Shown here piece after piece: positions 1 through 11,536 of a DNA stretch of 64,000 nucleotides; position 1 is the stretch's first letter; each line of letters opens with the position of its first letter. The translations under genes and the position numbers were made by a program. Below the pieces are notes generated by a model. It had not been told where the DNA came from, ran no database searches, and worked only from the letters and a program-made list of their open reading frames with translations. Where the stretch lies: positions 15,673,817-15,737,816 of the forward strand of contig OZ020270.1 of the NCBI GenBank assembly GCA_963971225.1, given 5' to 3'. The stretch is from Melieria omissa. Lineage: Eukaryota; Arthropoda; Insecta; Diptera; Ulidiidae.

Positions 1-12
1 TTATTGGCCGAT

Positions 13-60
13 ACTAGCCGATGCCGATGCCGATGCCGATTAATCGGTCGGACTCTAGAA
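13..60. repeat. short CCGATG direct repeat
   Basis: Several tandem copies of CCGATG are followed by ATTAATCGG at the window edge. Similar subterminal motifs occur in hAT-type elements, so this may be the cut-off end of one. Nothing more can be seen without the upstream DNA. Confidence 0.35.
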
Positions 61-96
61 ATAAGTTATCTAAGCAAAGTTATGTAAGAAAACAAA

Positions 97-2960
97 CTAG
101 TTACTAGTTCTACTAACCGAAAAGTGGGTCACATAGTTCTTCCTTCGATGAGATGTAGCGTTTACCGTGGGCTGTTGAGTGCTGCTTTTGAGATGCTTTT
201 GTCGATTCTTTCGTAAGTCTTCATGGTCTTCAAAAATGATAAATCCTGGTATGGTGCCTGTACCGCTAAAGTGCATTGCAGCCAAACCGTTACGTACGAT
301 GAAACGATGAACAGGCACACGTGTAATAGAGCTACCTTGTTCTTATTCGAAATTCTGAATTGAGAGCTAAGTAAAGTTATTTTTAATGAATAAATTGCTC
401 CTGCCATCCATCTAGCTTGGTGCATCGCACCTGGAGGCCGAATCTTAAATTTCTTCTCTCTAACTCCGCCGAGTAATATTATTGAAAGCTCTATTAATTA
501 ACGATAGTCATCTCTAGCAATCTTTTTAGTTAATTCAGATAAGTAAAAGTCTAGCAGTTCGTTAATTTCTGAAACATTTAGGCATGCTAGCTTTTCTGTA
601 TAGCTCTGTATCCTCTTGTAATCAACATTTATCCAGTTATCTCAGAACTTTTGAAACAGTGGAATGTCAGGGCTCGTAGTGACTTGGCTAATTTTGGCTT
701 CAAGCACGCCTTTTAATTCCAACTCGTAGACGTGAGGGCGGCAAGCAAAAACAAGAATTTCTCTATTCATTTTCTGTTCGAGATGCACACAGGCACCATT
801 AATACGACCTGTATTGGAAGCAGTAATATTACAGCAGAGACTACACTTTGTCTTCAAGATTCCAATCATAGCGCTCCAAACTGCCTGTGTTTGTTCGCTT
901 CCTAAAGAGTTCGCTAATAGACGTTCTTCTTAAGATTTTCGTGCATCTAAATCTGGTAAGAGTTAGCCATCCCAGTGGACAGTTATAGTATCCGGTACCT
1001 TCTTTTAAAAATCAAGTTTTAAAGCTTCTGCGCGCTCTTTTTGCTTTTTTGTACGAATTCTTTGAATTGAGGACTTACTTTTAGGATATTCGTCAGTTTT
1101 ATGTCCAAGCGCTTCAATAGTTGCTTCAATAATAAATACGGAATTTCGCATACTTAACTGACACCTATCTAAAGCTACCACTAATTTCGGAGTTATGAAA
1201 TCTTTCCTCATAGAAGTGTTAGACTATGTGCTCTCGGCAGGGGCGTAGCCAAGGGAGGGGTTTTGGGTGTCAGAACCCCCCACATCCTATAATTTGTCAA
1301 CATTTTCAATCACTAAGAATCGTATATACGTTCCCACCTAAGCAAAAAGGTATTTTCATATTTAAATATTTAAAAAATAATAACACAAAATTTTTTGGGC
1401 GAAACTAATTTGTTTTTTAATAGTCCCGTTTAGGCTCAACACAGGAGCCTTCAGGATGTCGGTACGGTTTGGATGGTTTCTACGTTCTCAAAACGCTTTT
1501 TTCATCGGTAAATGCTTTTTTTGAAAAGGTGAAAGTCGCACCGTGCCACATCAGATAAAAACGATGAGTGGTTGATGGTTAAAATTCGACTTTTAGTAAA
1601 CAAAAAAACATTCAAAACAAGTAAAAATGCTATTGACAAATGTATGCTATTGAGATGCTTAACCTTCGCCTTACCAAAGATGTATACATCGTTTACCAAT
1701 GTCGTTCACTCGGATGATCCCAGGCACTTCCGCCGCTATTTTGAGTAAAACTCACAATGAAGATATAATTTTTTTCATATCTCAGTATTAAGTATCTTCC
1801 TCTGGCGATAGTTCGTTTTCCGAAAAAAGGCCTAACTTTAATGATTTATTTTGCAACTTTGGTAAATATTAGAAGTTTTCTTTCCAGAGGTTTTATTGAA
1901 AGCATAATGAGGTATGCAAAGAAATTTATTGCGAGTTTTATTCAAAATGGCAGCGAAAGCTCCTGGGATCACCCGAATAGGTATATTGTACACAAAATGA
2001 CAAAATTCAAGCTTAAACATGAACAAGATTAAAAAAAAATAAATTTGTTTTCATGTTTCATGTTTTATTTTTTCAATCCTTAAAATTTGCGCAGTTTTTC
2101 GAAATCATAGCACTACTAACAGATATTAAACATATTAAAAAGTATTAAAAAGATCACCCGGGTGGATACAAGTAAAGCGAAATAAAGTCCAATTTAAAGA
2201 ATTTAAATGAAGATTTTGGCTAATATTTTATGAATTACCACCCAGTTTTGATGGAATCTACGGTGATAGCGGATTTAAGTTGGCTGACATGTTGTTCATC
2301 ATTTACGTCCTGACAATAATTTTTAAATCGCGTTTCCAACTTATGAACTCCACCACGGTATACACAATCGTCACCATAAAATGGATTCATCAATTTTAAT
2401 GCTTCGGTTAAAGTTTAAACATTTTTAAAACAAAAGTTAATATTGGGTATTCGTTCGATGCTTATTTTTGTACGATGACACAAACATACTTTCACTTCAG
2501 ACGCAATAACTGCACATAAGGCACCACAAAATGCCCTTATTGGAAATGCCCTTACTTTAAAAAACACGTAATACTAAACTGGCAAACAAAATTTAAGCCC
2601 CCCATGGCCAAGTTTTAGCTACGCCCCTGGCTCTCGGTAGAGGTGGTCAAGTTTTCTTGAAAATCCCCTATTTCAAATTCAAAAGACAAATTTTCTGGTA
2701 GTGGTTCATAAGAAGGTGATGAAGGAGTTAAGGATGCCAGATATTTATCACGGATGCCAGATATTTGCTCGTCAATGTTTCTAACGTAACCCCTTTTCCT
2801 CCTTTTCGACCAGTTATTTTGACAACGTTGCTCAAACACGCCTTGAGTTGTATTTGCATTTTTTGCAAAACTCTCCAAACTTGGTAACTAGTTTTTTAAC
2901 ACAGTTCAGTAAAGATTTAGTTGGTATACGTGCCTTTTCCCAGTAAATAATGCACTCACG
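97..2960 (-). pseudogene. decayed transposon-borne protein, split by a hAT insertion
   Basis: Minus-strand fragments line up in order. From 5' to 3' they are SFAKNANTTQGVFEQRCQNN (2615-2878), MRKDFITPKLVVALDRCQLS (1005-1211), VHWDG..LLPDL (near 960-980), CNITASNTGRINGACVHLEQ (642-869), and PGAMHQARWMAGAIYSLKI to APYQDLSFLK (162-440). I recall a repetitive arthropod protein family with HWDGKLLPDL, TxSNTGRxNGAC and APGAMHxARWM motifs, apparently transposon-borne, but I cannot name its superfamily. Several in-frame stops and frameshifts are present. Removing the hAT element at 1238-2629 with one copy of its 8-bp duplication rejoins the frame apart from one TAG stop. It lies antisense in a bt intron. 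Confidence 0.6.
1238..2629. mobile_element. hAT-type element with 8-bp target duplication
   Basis: The ends CAGGGGCGTAGCCA and (reverse) CAGGGGCGTAGCTA are inverted repeats. They are flanked by identical GCTCTCGG copies (1230-1237 and 2630-2637). An 8-bp duplication with CAG-G-type ends is the hAT signature. The 1.39-kb interior has no convincing transposase, so it is probably non-autonomous. It is inserted into the decayed ORF described above. Confidence 0.85.
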
Positions 2961-3225
2961 AATAGTAAGATGGCGCTTTCATTGACACTTAAATTAGCTT
3001 CTCGAATATTACAGAACAGAACTACCAGAGCCTGTCTATTAGAGGGAAGTTTTGAACCGGTAATTTGATGTTTTACGTCCCCTATTAAAAAAATCCCCTA
3101 AGAACTGCGTAATTCCACTGACATGTTGACTGAATGAAAACAATGCGTTTACTAATCAAGCAAACAAGCAACTACAAGTAAATCAATACGTTGACTCCCG
3201 CACGCCTTAGTAAATAGGTACCGAC

Positions 3226-4371
3226 TAGGCATCGCAATCCCGGGATCCCGGGATCCCGGACTTTTTCCAGTCTCGAAAATCCCGGGATTCAAATTCTTTT
3301 ATCCCGGGATTTTCGGGATTGCAAAAGATGCTTCAAAGTTCAAATGAAATAAATTTTAAGGCACAAAAACCCAATTCCTTATTTGAGGGAGAAGGGAGGG
3401 GATAGAGTGCGTCTTTTGCAAAAGGCTTATGATTATTTACTAAGCATTCAACCAACAAGTGTTGAATCTGAAGGATGTTTCTCTTCAGCAGGGTTCATTT
3501 GAAATAAATTTCGCTCTAGATAAGAGAACAAAACACTTAATGCCTTTGTATTTTTAAGATCTCAGTTTTTAGTTAATCAAAACGCTTAACTTTTTTATCG
3601 AAATAATCGAAGTAAAACTAAAAGCACAAACAAATTAACTATTTTATTTTTTTTATCAAATATGCATATATATGCACTTTATGATACATCGGTTGCAAAG
3701 TAATAAGTTATGTTTAAGTGTCATTTTTGGATAAAACAAAATGCTATGAAACTGAAGTTAAATGTCAAATGAAAAACTTTTAAGTTAACTCTTCAATTCC
3801 CAGTGTCACCTGTAGGTGACAGATGCTTAATATTTGTTTTCCTACCACATAGGTTTTTATTTTAAAATTCTAACACTTGTATGGCAAAGTCAATTAGTAG
3901 TACTTGTTTAGTTAATTTTCCTACCAACACTAGCGATACGTCATATGTAAAATTTATTCATTTGTTTCACGCGTAATTAAAGCAGTGCGAGTTTGTGTGG
4001 TTTCTTTCAATATAAAAATGAGGGTAGTTTAAACATTTTTTATGTATTTTTTTGTCTTATCCAAACGTATCTAAGCTCTTTTATTTAAAAAGAAAATTTT
4101 CTTTTTCACTATTTTGGACATGGGAATTGAAGGGTCAAACAAAATGTGATTAAATTCAAGATAAAAAATCTTGAAACTACCCAAATGTGATTAAAATGTG
4201 TCCATTTTTATGATAAATATATTATAAACAAGTATTTATGCAATTCGGGAAAATTGTTTTATTAAAAAATTTGTTATATGAATCCCGGGATTAAATCCCG
4301 GGATCCCGGGATTTGACTTTTCAATCCCGAAAATCCCGGGATCGCAAAATGGCAAAAAATTGCGATCCCTA
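3226..4371 (+). mobile_element. hAT element with CCCGGGAT-rich ends and transposase remnant
   Basis: The terminal inverted repeats begin TAGGsATCGCAA and the flanks are exact 8-bp copies of GTACCGAC (3218-3225, 4372-4379). Both subterminal regions carry many ATCCCGGGAT palindromes, likely transposase-binding repeats. On the + strand near 3428-3590 the frame YDYLLSIQPTSVESEGCFSS and following text is the hAT C-terminal dimerisation domain, with a TGA stop in it. The rest of the transposase is lost. The length is 1146 bp. Confidence 0.88.
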
Positions 4372-4669
4372 GTACCGACATATTTCGATGCAAGTCAGCA
4401 CGGGTTGCCGTGATTCTAAATACGTAAAATTTTATTTATAATAGTTTTGGCATCATTGAAACAAAATAAGAGGGTATACCTTGGAAAAAAAAACTTATTT
4501 TTTTGGGACACTCTACTATACATATTTTGTATGTGTATATATATATTTGAATGCATGCCCCGACGTGTGAACTCTTTCGAAGTATAAACCTTATTTCAAT
4601 ATATGTACATATATCCAAATATCTATGTATGAGATTCATACCTAATACCAAACTATATATATATATATA

Positions 4670-5341
4670 TTAGGGCGGGTTAAATTTTTTTTTGATGAAG
4701 CGTATGGCAAAAACGTAATCTATAGGTGATTCAGAGAAATTTTGCTCGAGACCATAGCTCTAAGTCGGATTTGGAGCCCCCCAAAATTTCAAAATATATA
4801 GTTTTCAATATATACATAGAATAATTTAATTAAATTCGTCATAAAATCGGAAAGAGTTATAGTAAATTTCTCAATCTGGGCTTGTTTGAAAGGTATTTTT
4901 ATCACCTTTCAGAATCTGTGTTGATACCAATATTTTGTTTATTTTTAGTAGACATATTAGGAATTGTTTGTGGAAAAATAGCCTAAAATGAACTTTTAAC
5001 TAATATATTCCGAAGTTTCTTCGATTTTTTTCGATAATTTTTTTTTTGCAGATTATGAAAGTTCAGATAATTTCCAACAACTTTTATTACTATCAATTTT
5101 TTTGTTTTCGAACTCCTTTTTATAGGAAAATCAATCTGAAAAAATCAACATTTTCAAGGTTTCAACAAAAAAACACTATTTTTCTATCTATCTATGCTAT
5201 CTATTTTGAAATTTTGGAGTGCTCCAAATCCGACTTAGAGCTATGGTCTCTTGAGCAAAATTTCTCAGAATCACCTATAGATTACGTTTTTGCTATACGT
5301 TTCATCAAAAAAATCGTTCCATACAATTTGACCCGCCCTAA
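4670..5341. mobile_element. TA-flanked foldback MITE, copy 1
   Basis: Ends TTAGGGCGGGT and ACCCGCCCTAA are inverted and TA lies outside both. The first and last 120 bases or so are inverted copies of each other, including AGCTCTAAGTCGGATTTGGAG. The open frame at 5046-5363 reads through the right arm and is not a gene. A second copy is at 38175. TA targets suggest a Tc1/mariner-type helper, but the family is unknown. Confidence 0.85.
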
Positions 5342-5437
5342 TATATATATATACAACCTTTAGGAAAAGAACCTTTAGGAAAACAGACAGCAAAATCAAA
5401 CCAAAGTACGAATCGTTCAAATACTTTATACATATAT

Positions 5438-5860
5438 TCTACTCTACTCTACTCCACTCTACTCTACTCTACTCTACTTTACTCTACTCTACTCTACTCT
5501 ACTCTACTCTACTCTGCTCTACTCTACTCTACTCTACTCTACTCTACTCTACTCTACTCTACTCTACTCTACTCTACTCTACTCTACTCTACTCTACTCT
5601 ACTCTACTCTACTCTACTCTACTCTACTCTACTCTACTCTACTCTACTCTACTCTACTCTACTCTACTCTACTCTACTCTACTCTACTCTACTCTACTCT
5701 ACTCTACTCTACTCTACTCTACTCTACTCTACTCTACTCTACTCTACTCTACTCTACTCTACTCTACTCTACTCTACTCTACTCTACTCTACTCTACTCT
5801 ACTCTACTCTACTCTACTCTACTCTACTCTACTCTACTCTACTTTACTCTAATCTACTTC
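5438..5860. repeat. (CTACT)n pentanucleotide satellite
   Basis: About 84 tandem copies of TCTAC/ACTCT run with only a few single-base changes, mostly near the two ends. It lies about 90 bp upstream of the 3' splice site of the first exon. It is highly pyrimidine-rich on the + strand. Confidence 0.97.
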
Positions 5861-5951
5861 TACTTTTACTACATACTATATACTTCAAAAATACATATAT
5901 ATGAGATGCCCTCACACCACCCTTATTTTGTATGTATATGTGTAAATTTAG

Positions 5952-6087
5952 GCGACGAAGCACCCGTACCTGATGACGGCATTAAACCAACATTTACCGA
6001 ACGTCCGGTTATACGCCAAAGCGAAGACGGAGGCAATATAACATTCGAGTGCAGATGTGTCGGAGATCCAAAGCCAACGGTCACGTG
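5952..6087 (+). CDS. bt: projectin exon: first half of an N-terminal Ig domain
   Basis: The exon follows an AG at 5950-5951, begins with the last two bases of a split Gly codon, and ends after TG of a Trp codon at a GTACGA donor (6088). It encodes DEAPVPDDGIKPTFTERPV and on through the B-strand cysteine (FECRC) to VTW, the Ig core tryptophan. The open frame runs about 20 nt past the donor into a stop, but ending at 6087 restores TG+G=Trp with the exon at 14993 and continues the domain. This is one half of an I-set Ig domain of the thick-filament connecting region. The 8.9-kb intron after it therefore cuts the domain at its core Trp. Confidence 0.88.
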
Positions 6088-6362
6088 GTACGAACAATGT
6101 TTTTAATAAAAACCAATACAACATTTTAACAAGTAAATACAAAATCAGAGAGTGTCTACTCATAGACAATACATAGTCCGATCGCATTCCCGGTGGTGAA
6201 TATGCAAGCTGCTTGATTCCAAGCACCCCATTGGTTCGCACTGTCTGCGCGCTTAGGTCTTGTTCAATGAAATTTCGTTCATCCCCCGAAAGGGCCGTCC
6301 AAATCGATGCGATTCGTGTGTGTAAAGCGTTTAAAGTGCCGCTCATTCGAATAGTTCTACTA
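6088..6362. other. intron start, no recognised feature
   Basis: This stretch follows the first exon's donor. A 147-codon minus-strand open frame (to 5948) covers it, but it overlaps the exon antisense and matches nothing I recognise. Text resembling it does not recur in the window. Confidence 0.4.
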
Positions 6363-6873
6363 CATGGGCTGAAAAGTCTTTGGCCTGACATAGAGATGGC
6401 GCCAAAAATTAAGAATTATTGTGTTGTACATGGAAAACCATCCTTAACTTAGATTCTGTCAAAGTTTCATGACATTTGGTTGACTCGTTTTCACGTTATT
6501 GCTTTCGAAGTGACGCTACCTCTGAATTTTTGTAAACAATGGAAAAAAGTGAATTTCGTGTTTTGATAAAACATTGCTATTTGATGGGCAAAAATACAGT
6601 GGAAACAAAAGCATGGCTTGATAAATGTTATAATACATCTGTATTTTTGCCCATCAAATAGCAATGTTTTATCAAAACACGAAATTCACTTTTTTCCATT
6701 GTTTACAAAAATTCAGAGAGCGTCACTTCGAAAGCAATAACTTGAAAACGAGTCAACCAAATGTCATGAAACTTTGACAGAATCTAAGTTAAGGATGGTT
6801 TTCCATGTACAACACAATAATTTTTAATTTTTGGCGCCATCTCTATGTCAGGCCAAAGACTTTTCAGCCCATG
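6363..6873. mobile_element. mariner-derived hairpin: two 5' ends head to head
   Basis: Arms of about 235 bp are near-perfect inverted copies around a loop of about 40 bp, with TA outside each end. Each arm contains a mariner-like terminal repeat (CATGGGCTGAAAAGTC..) and the first codons of a mariner transposase. The + strand reads MEKSEFRVLIKHCYLMGKNT from 6539. The second arm encodes the same start in reverse. No remainder of the transposase is present. Transcripts through it would fold into a long hairpin. Confidence 0.88.
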
Positions 6874-8529
6874 TAGTATGTCTTCTATGTCTGTCTGAAG
6901 GTCCGCATTGTCCTGATTCTATTTCAACAAAAACATTAGGCACATCTTAAAAATCGAAATGTATATTAGATTGGATTTAGTGCACGAATTTCAATTTCGA
7001 TGCTCTGCAATTTCTCATTTTATGCGGTTTGGTGAAAAAGTGATGAGCCAACAAATTTTGGGGCTAGAGTGGGGCTAAATGGCGTCGCATCGAGGTCAAA
7101 GTTCACAAAAAAGCTGGGCAATTTGACAAAAATAAAAAATCTATGACCGACCACTCTAGTTTTTCTTACTGAACATTTCTTTCAAACATACTCACCCTCT
7201 ATCTCTAACACTTAATGGGGCTCCCATACAAACTGATCGTTTTTATAAAATGGGCTCCCATTGCTCCCAGGTTGCCCCCAGATGTATCAAATGTATGACT
7301 GACACCAATTTATTTTCTCTTCTGAATGTTTCTTCCAAACATACCTACCCGCCATCTCCAAGTCTTAAGAGAGCTGCCATACTTGTAGATGTAGTAGTTA
7401 AGTAAGCAAGAAAACATCGTATCTCGGAAACTACTGAACCGATTTCAATGATTTATTGAGCGATCGCCAACCTTTTTTAGTACAAAAAATGCAAAATTAA
7501 TTAAGGTTCATAAATTTACCACCGGAGGGCGTCCCCAATACGATCGATTTTGTAACGTTGTCAACTTTTGGGTTTTTACAAAGCAAAAATCAAAGTGTAT
7601 TGTCGAAACCCCATTAACATTCCCATTTTGAATATAATTGCAATCGTAATTGAGTGTTGAGAAGAAATTATTAGATTTTTGTGAGAAAATGTGTATTTTT
7701 TATTCCGCCGGTATAGGTAGGGGAATAGGTTCGGTTGTGGGCACCTTTTTGTTTTTGGCTCATAACTTTTTACCAAGTTCTTCTTAATCGGACATATGGA
7801 CATCTATGAAAAGCTAGAAACCTTAGCTAACAAGTAATGATAAAAGTAAATCGATTCCGTCAAATAGAAACGTTTTTTTTTTAATTTTGTAAAGTAGTCA
7901 TTTTTAACGAAAATTTTTTTTTGGTTCGGTTGTGGGCACCTTTGGAAAATCTGCTGGAAACGGGGAAATATTAAGAAAAACCAACACGAATATAGAAAAG
8001 TATTAAGTTTTAATTATTTGAAGCACAATGCACGCATGTGAAGTAGCTGGTACGCATGTCGGCACACTTTAGATGGACGGGCATTTCAAAATGTAAGTGA
8101 CCAAGTCATTCTCCTGGGCTGTCAAGAAGACCTAAAGTAAAATGAAATTCAACCTAATTAATCAACACTCTTCAAGTGCTGTGACGTGAAGAAGGTGGAA
8201 AACACCAGTTAACCTGATTCGATAACATCCACGAAAAGAAGAAAAAAAAGAAAACACCATCGTCGACAGCTTTGATTTATTTTTTTTTTTAATTTATTTA
8301 TTTTATTTATTTATTTAAAGGACAAGAGGTAGCGCAGTGAGAGACTTCGCTCTCTTAATTGCACATCAGTAATACGTGATTTTCAACATTTTGAGTTTAT
8401 AACTAACCTTAAAAAGAAAAATAACAATGTATGCTTAATTTCTAAATTTAAGAATTTAAGAATTGGGTAGAAAGATAGAAAGATAAAACACTTAGGGGGA
8501 GAAGAAGGTAGATAATAGAAGGTAAAGAT

Positions 8530-11358
8530 TCACATTGCATGAAAAAACTGAGTAACTGCCCTTTTGAAGCATCTTGTGCTGTTCAGAGTTTTGATACTGG
8601 TTGGTAAAGTGTTCCATAGTCTGACAGCACTAACAAAGAACAGTCTAGAGGACGTTAATGTAACATATCTGGGGATAATTATGTTATGAGTACGTGAGGA
8701 GACAACAAAACGTAACTTTTCATACAGATAGTGCGGCTGACGACATTTAATTAATTTGTACAGAAAAATAACATTACGAACATTGAGATAGTCAGTTACA
8801 CAGAACCCAAGAATATTTTTCGTCAGGTACGAGATATGCTCAAATTTTCTCTTACAATATATGAATCTAGCTGCGAAGTTTAAAGTCATTGTTAATTTAT
8901 TTTTTGACACACAGTCTAGACTGCCATATATCAGTTCAAAGTACGAGATATGTGGGACAACAAGGGTCTTAACCAACTTAAGTTTAATTTCAGAAGACAA
9001 ACAAAAACATGAATGCCACAAAGTTCTCAAGACATAATACATTTTGGACAAACAGGCACTAATGTGATTTGTGCAAGTTAAACGGTTGTTTATCCTGTAG
9101 CCAAGATTTGTCACCACAGACTGATATTGCAGCTCTGTCCGCCCTACAACTATGGGAGACAAGCTCACAAGATCATACGATACACACGATATGGGAAGTG
9201 CTTGTGTTTTAGCCACATTTAAGCAAAGGCCGTTTTTTGAGGCCCAGGTCATAATGCGTTCAAGATCTTCATTTAGTCTAAATACTAAGTCTTCACCAAG
9301 ACCAATTGGACGTGAAAAATATATTTGAGCATCATCAGCATATAGGTGAATTGATGCATTGTGGCAACAGTGGACAATATCATTAACAAACATGCTGAAG
9401 AGAATTGGACCCAAAATAGATCCCTGAGGTACCCCACAGGCAACTCTTTTGCGTTGCGATATACGGGTACCACATTGCACCTGTTGGAATCTCTCAGACA
9501 GATAGCTTTCCATGAGTTTAACAGATGATAAGTTGAAGCCAAAGTAATGCTTAAGTTTTAAAAGCAAAATATCATGGCTGACTGTGTCGAATGCTTTTGA
9601 GAAATCAAGAAGTACTAGGATTGTCAAAGATTTACTGTCAAAAGCTGGACGAATGTCATCAATAATTTAAAGTATCGCAGTAGCACAACTATGACCAGGT
9701 CTGAAACCAGATTGGAACTCACTGAGAAGGTTATGTTTATTCATATGCGACATAATTTGTGTTGAAATTAGTTTTTCATAGACCTTTGCTAGTGCTGGTA
9801 ATATACTAATAGGCCTAAAGTTTTGTGGAGTGTCAGGATTATTAATTTTAGCAACCGGGAGTACATTTGCTATTTTTCAGAGGCTTGGAAAAGTAGAACT
9901 GGTCAACGAAAAATTAATAATATGTGTGAGTGAGGGAAGTACGACTGGGAGAATTAACTTTAAGAAACGCAAGCTGAGATTGTCCACACCTATGGCGTCG
10001 GATTTTATAGCATAAATACACTTAGTAACGTCATCCTCAGAGGCTGTGTCAAATGAAAAAGTACACGCAGGACTACAAATTGAGTTATGATTTAAATTGA
10101 AAGGTGGCTTGCTCGCAGCAGTGCTAGAACTAAGGAAGTAAGAATTCATTACATCAGCATCAATTTTACAAGTCTTTTCACCATTAGTACCCACACCTAG
10201 TGACTTTATATTTCGCCACAAAAGTTTAGGGGGGAGATCAATATGGACCTTGTTTTGAAGGTATTTCTTTTTGGAGTGGCGCACAGCTAGAGTAACTTGA
10301 TTTCTAATTTTTTTGTAAGCATTCTAGTGCTCAGTAGAACGGTTTCGTTTCCAAAAACTGTACGCTTTACTCCGAAGCTTTATAAGGTCCAAAATGGTTT
10401 TGGTGAACCATGGCTTTTTATTTCCAGAAATTGTAACAATGCGAACAGGGACATATTTATCAAATAGGTAAGATATCAGCATTGTGAAATGGCCTAATTT
10501 ATCGTCAACAGCATAGAACCAGCAGGCATTCCAATGAAGCGAGGAACTTTCTTCTAAAAGTCCTTGCAAATTTATGCTTTTGAAGTCCCGGTATGTCAAA
10601 TTAGTTTGAGAAGATACACAAAAATGAATATTATATGACAAAAATAACAGGTCGTGGTCAGAAACTCCGGCTAAAGGAAATTGTTCAAAGTGATTAATGC
10701 TTCCAACATCACTTACAACAAAAATGTCCAAAAGACTAGGTTTACAGTGTGGAGCAAAGCGGGTTGCGTATTGATTAACAACCGTGAAGCCATAGGAGTT
10801 AAAATTATCATGTAGATCCCTGGATTTGGAGTCAGTTGACAGTAAATTTATATTAAAATCACCACAGACTATTACATGCACATAACTAGAAGGCAATTGA
10901 GACATTTTGATAAACAAATCAGTGAGATTATTAGAGCGATGGGGATTATAGACACAAACAAGTAAGCATTTATTGACACTGTTATTAATTTCAACAAAAA
11001 GACATTCACCAACATCAGGGAACAGAGAGCTGTGTATTACCTTGCAGTTCAATCTAGATTTGTAATATACAGCCAAGCCTCCACCTCTGGTTTCCCTGGC
11101 TCTATCATTTCTTATCAAAGAAAAGTCACAAGGAGTATACGCACTGTTGTCAAAATCGGGCTTAAACCATGTCTCAGTCACACAAACTACATCAATATCA
11201 ATATCATCAAAAATATAGTTAAGGTAGTCAAGTTTGTCAGAAGTTAAACTCCGTGCATTGAAGTGGCAAACCTTGAACCCTCTATGATAGCCGCTCGCTA
11301 GTTTTAACATCGGCTTGAGATGTTCATTGTTAGTGTGCAGACGTACCCTATCGCTCAT
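8530..11358 (-). pseudogene. LINE ORF2 (endonuclease and reverse transcriptase) with three stop codons
   Basis: One continuous reading frame of about 943 codons is broken only by three nonsense codons: TAG after RNRSTEH (about 10321-10323), TGA after STFPSL (about 9874-9876) and TAA in ATAIL*IIDD (about 9667-9669). There are no frameshifts. The N-terminal APE-type endonuclease shows VCHFNARSLTS, VTETWF, CGDFN and SDHD. The reverse transcriptase shows LLDFSKAFDTVSHD, GVPQGSILGP and YADD. The pattern of point mutations only suggests a fairly young inactive copy. Confidence 0.85.
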
Positions 11359-11536
11359 GTTAACAGGCAGTAGATGCTTACAGCCAGACAGTTACAGAAA
11401 AGGAGCAGATAGGAGAAAAAGTTAGATAGTAAACCAGAAGATAGCACGAAAGTTAAAGTAGGGAAACTTATAACCAGATACAAAAACAAATTAAGGCACA
11501 TGAGAAAAGTAAAGTAACTTAAAACTTCATACAAAA

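Noticed and set aside
5046..5363. Plus-strand 105-codon frame
   Set aside because: It lies in the right arm of the foldback MITE and its arm is inverted in the left half; not conserved as protein in the second copy.
5948..6391. Minus-strand 147-codon frame overlapping the first exon
   Set aside because: It covers the Ig exon antisense and part of the mariner hairpin; no match and no promoter or splice logic.
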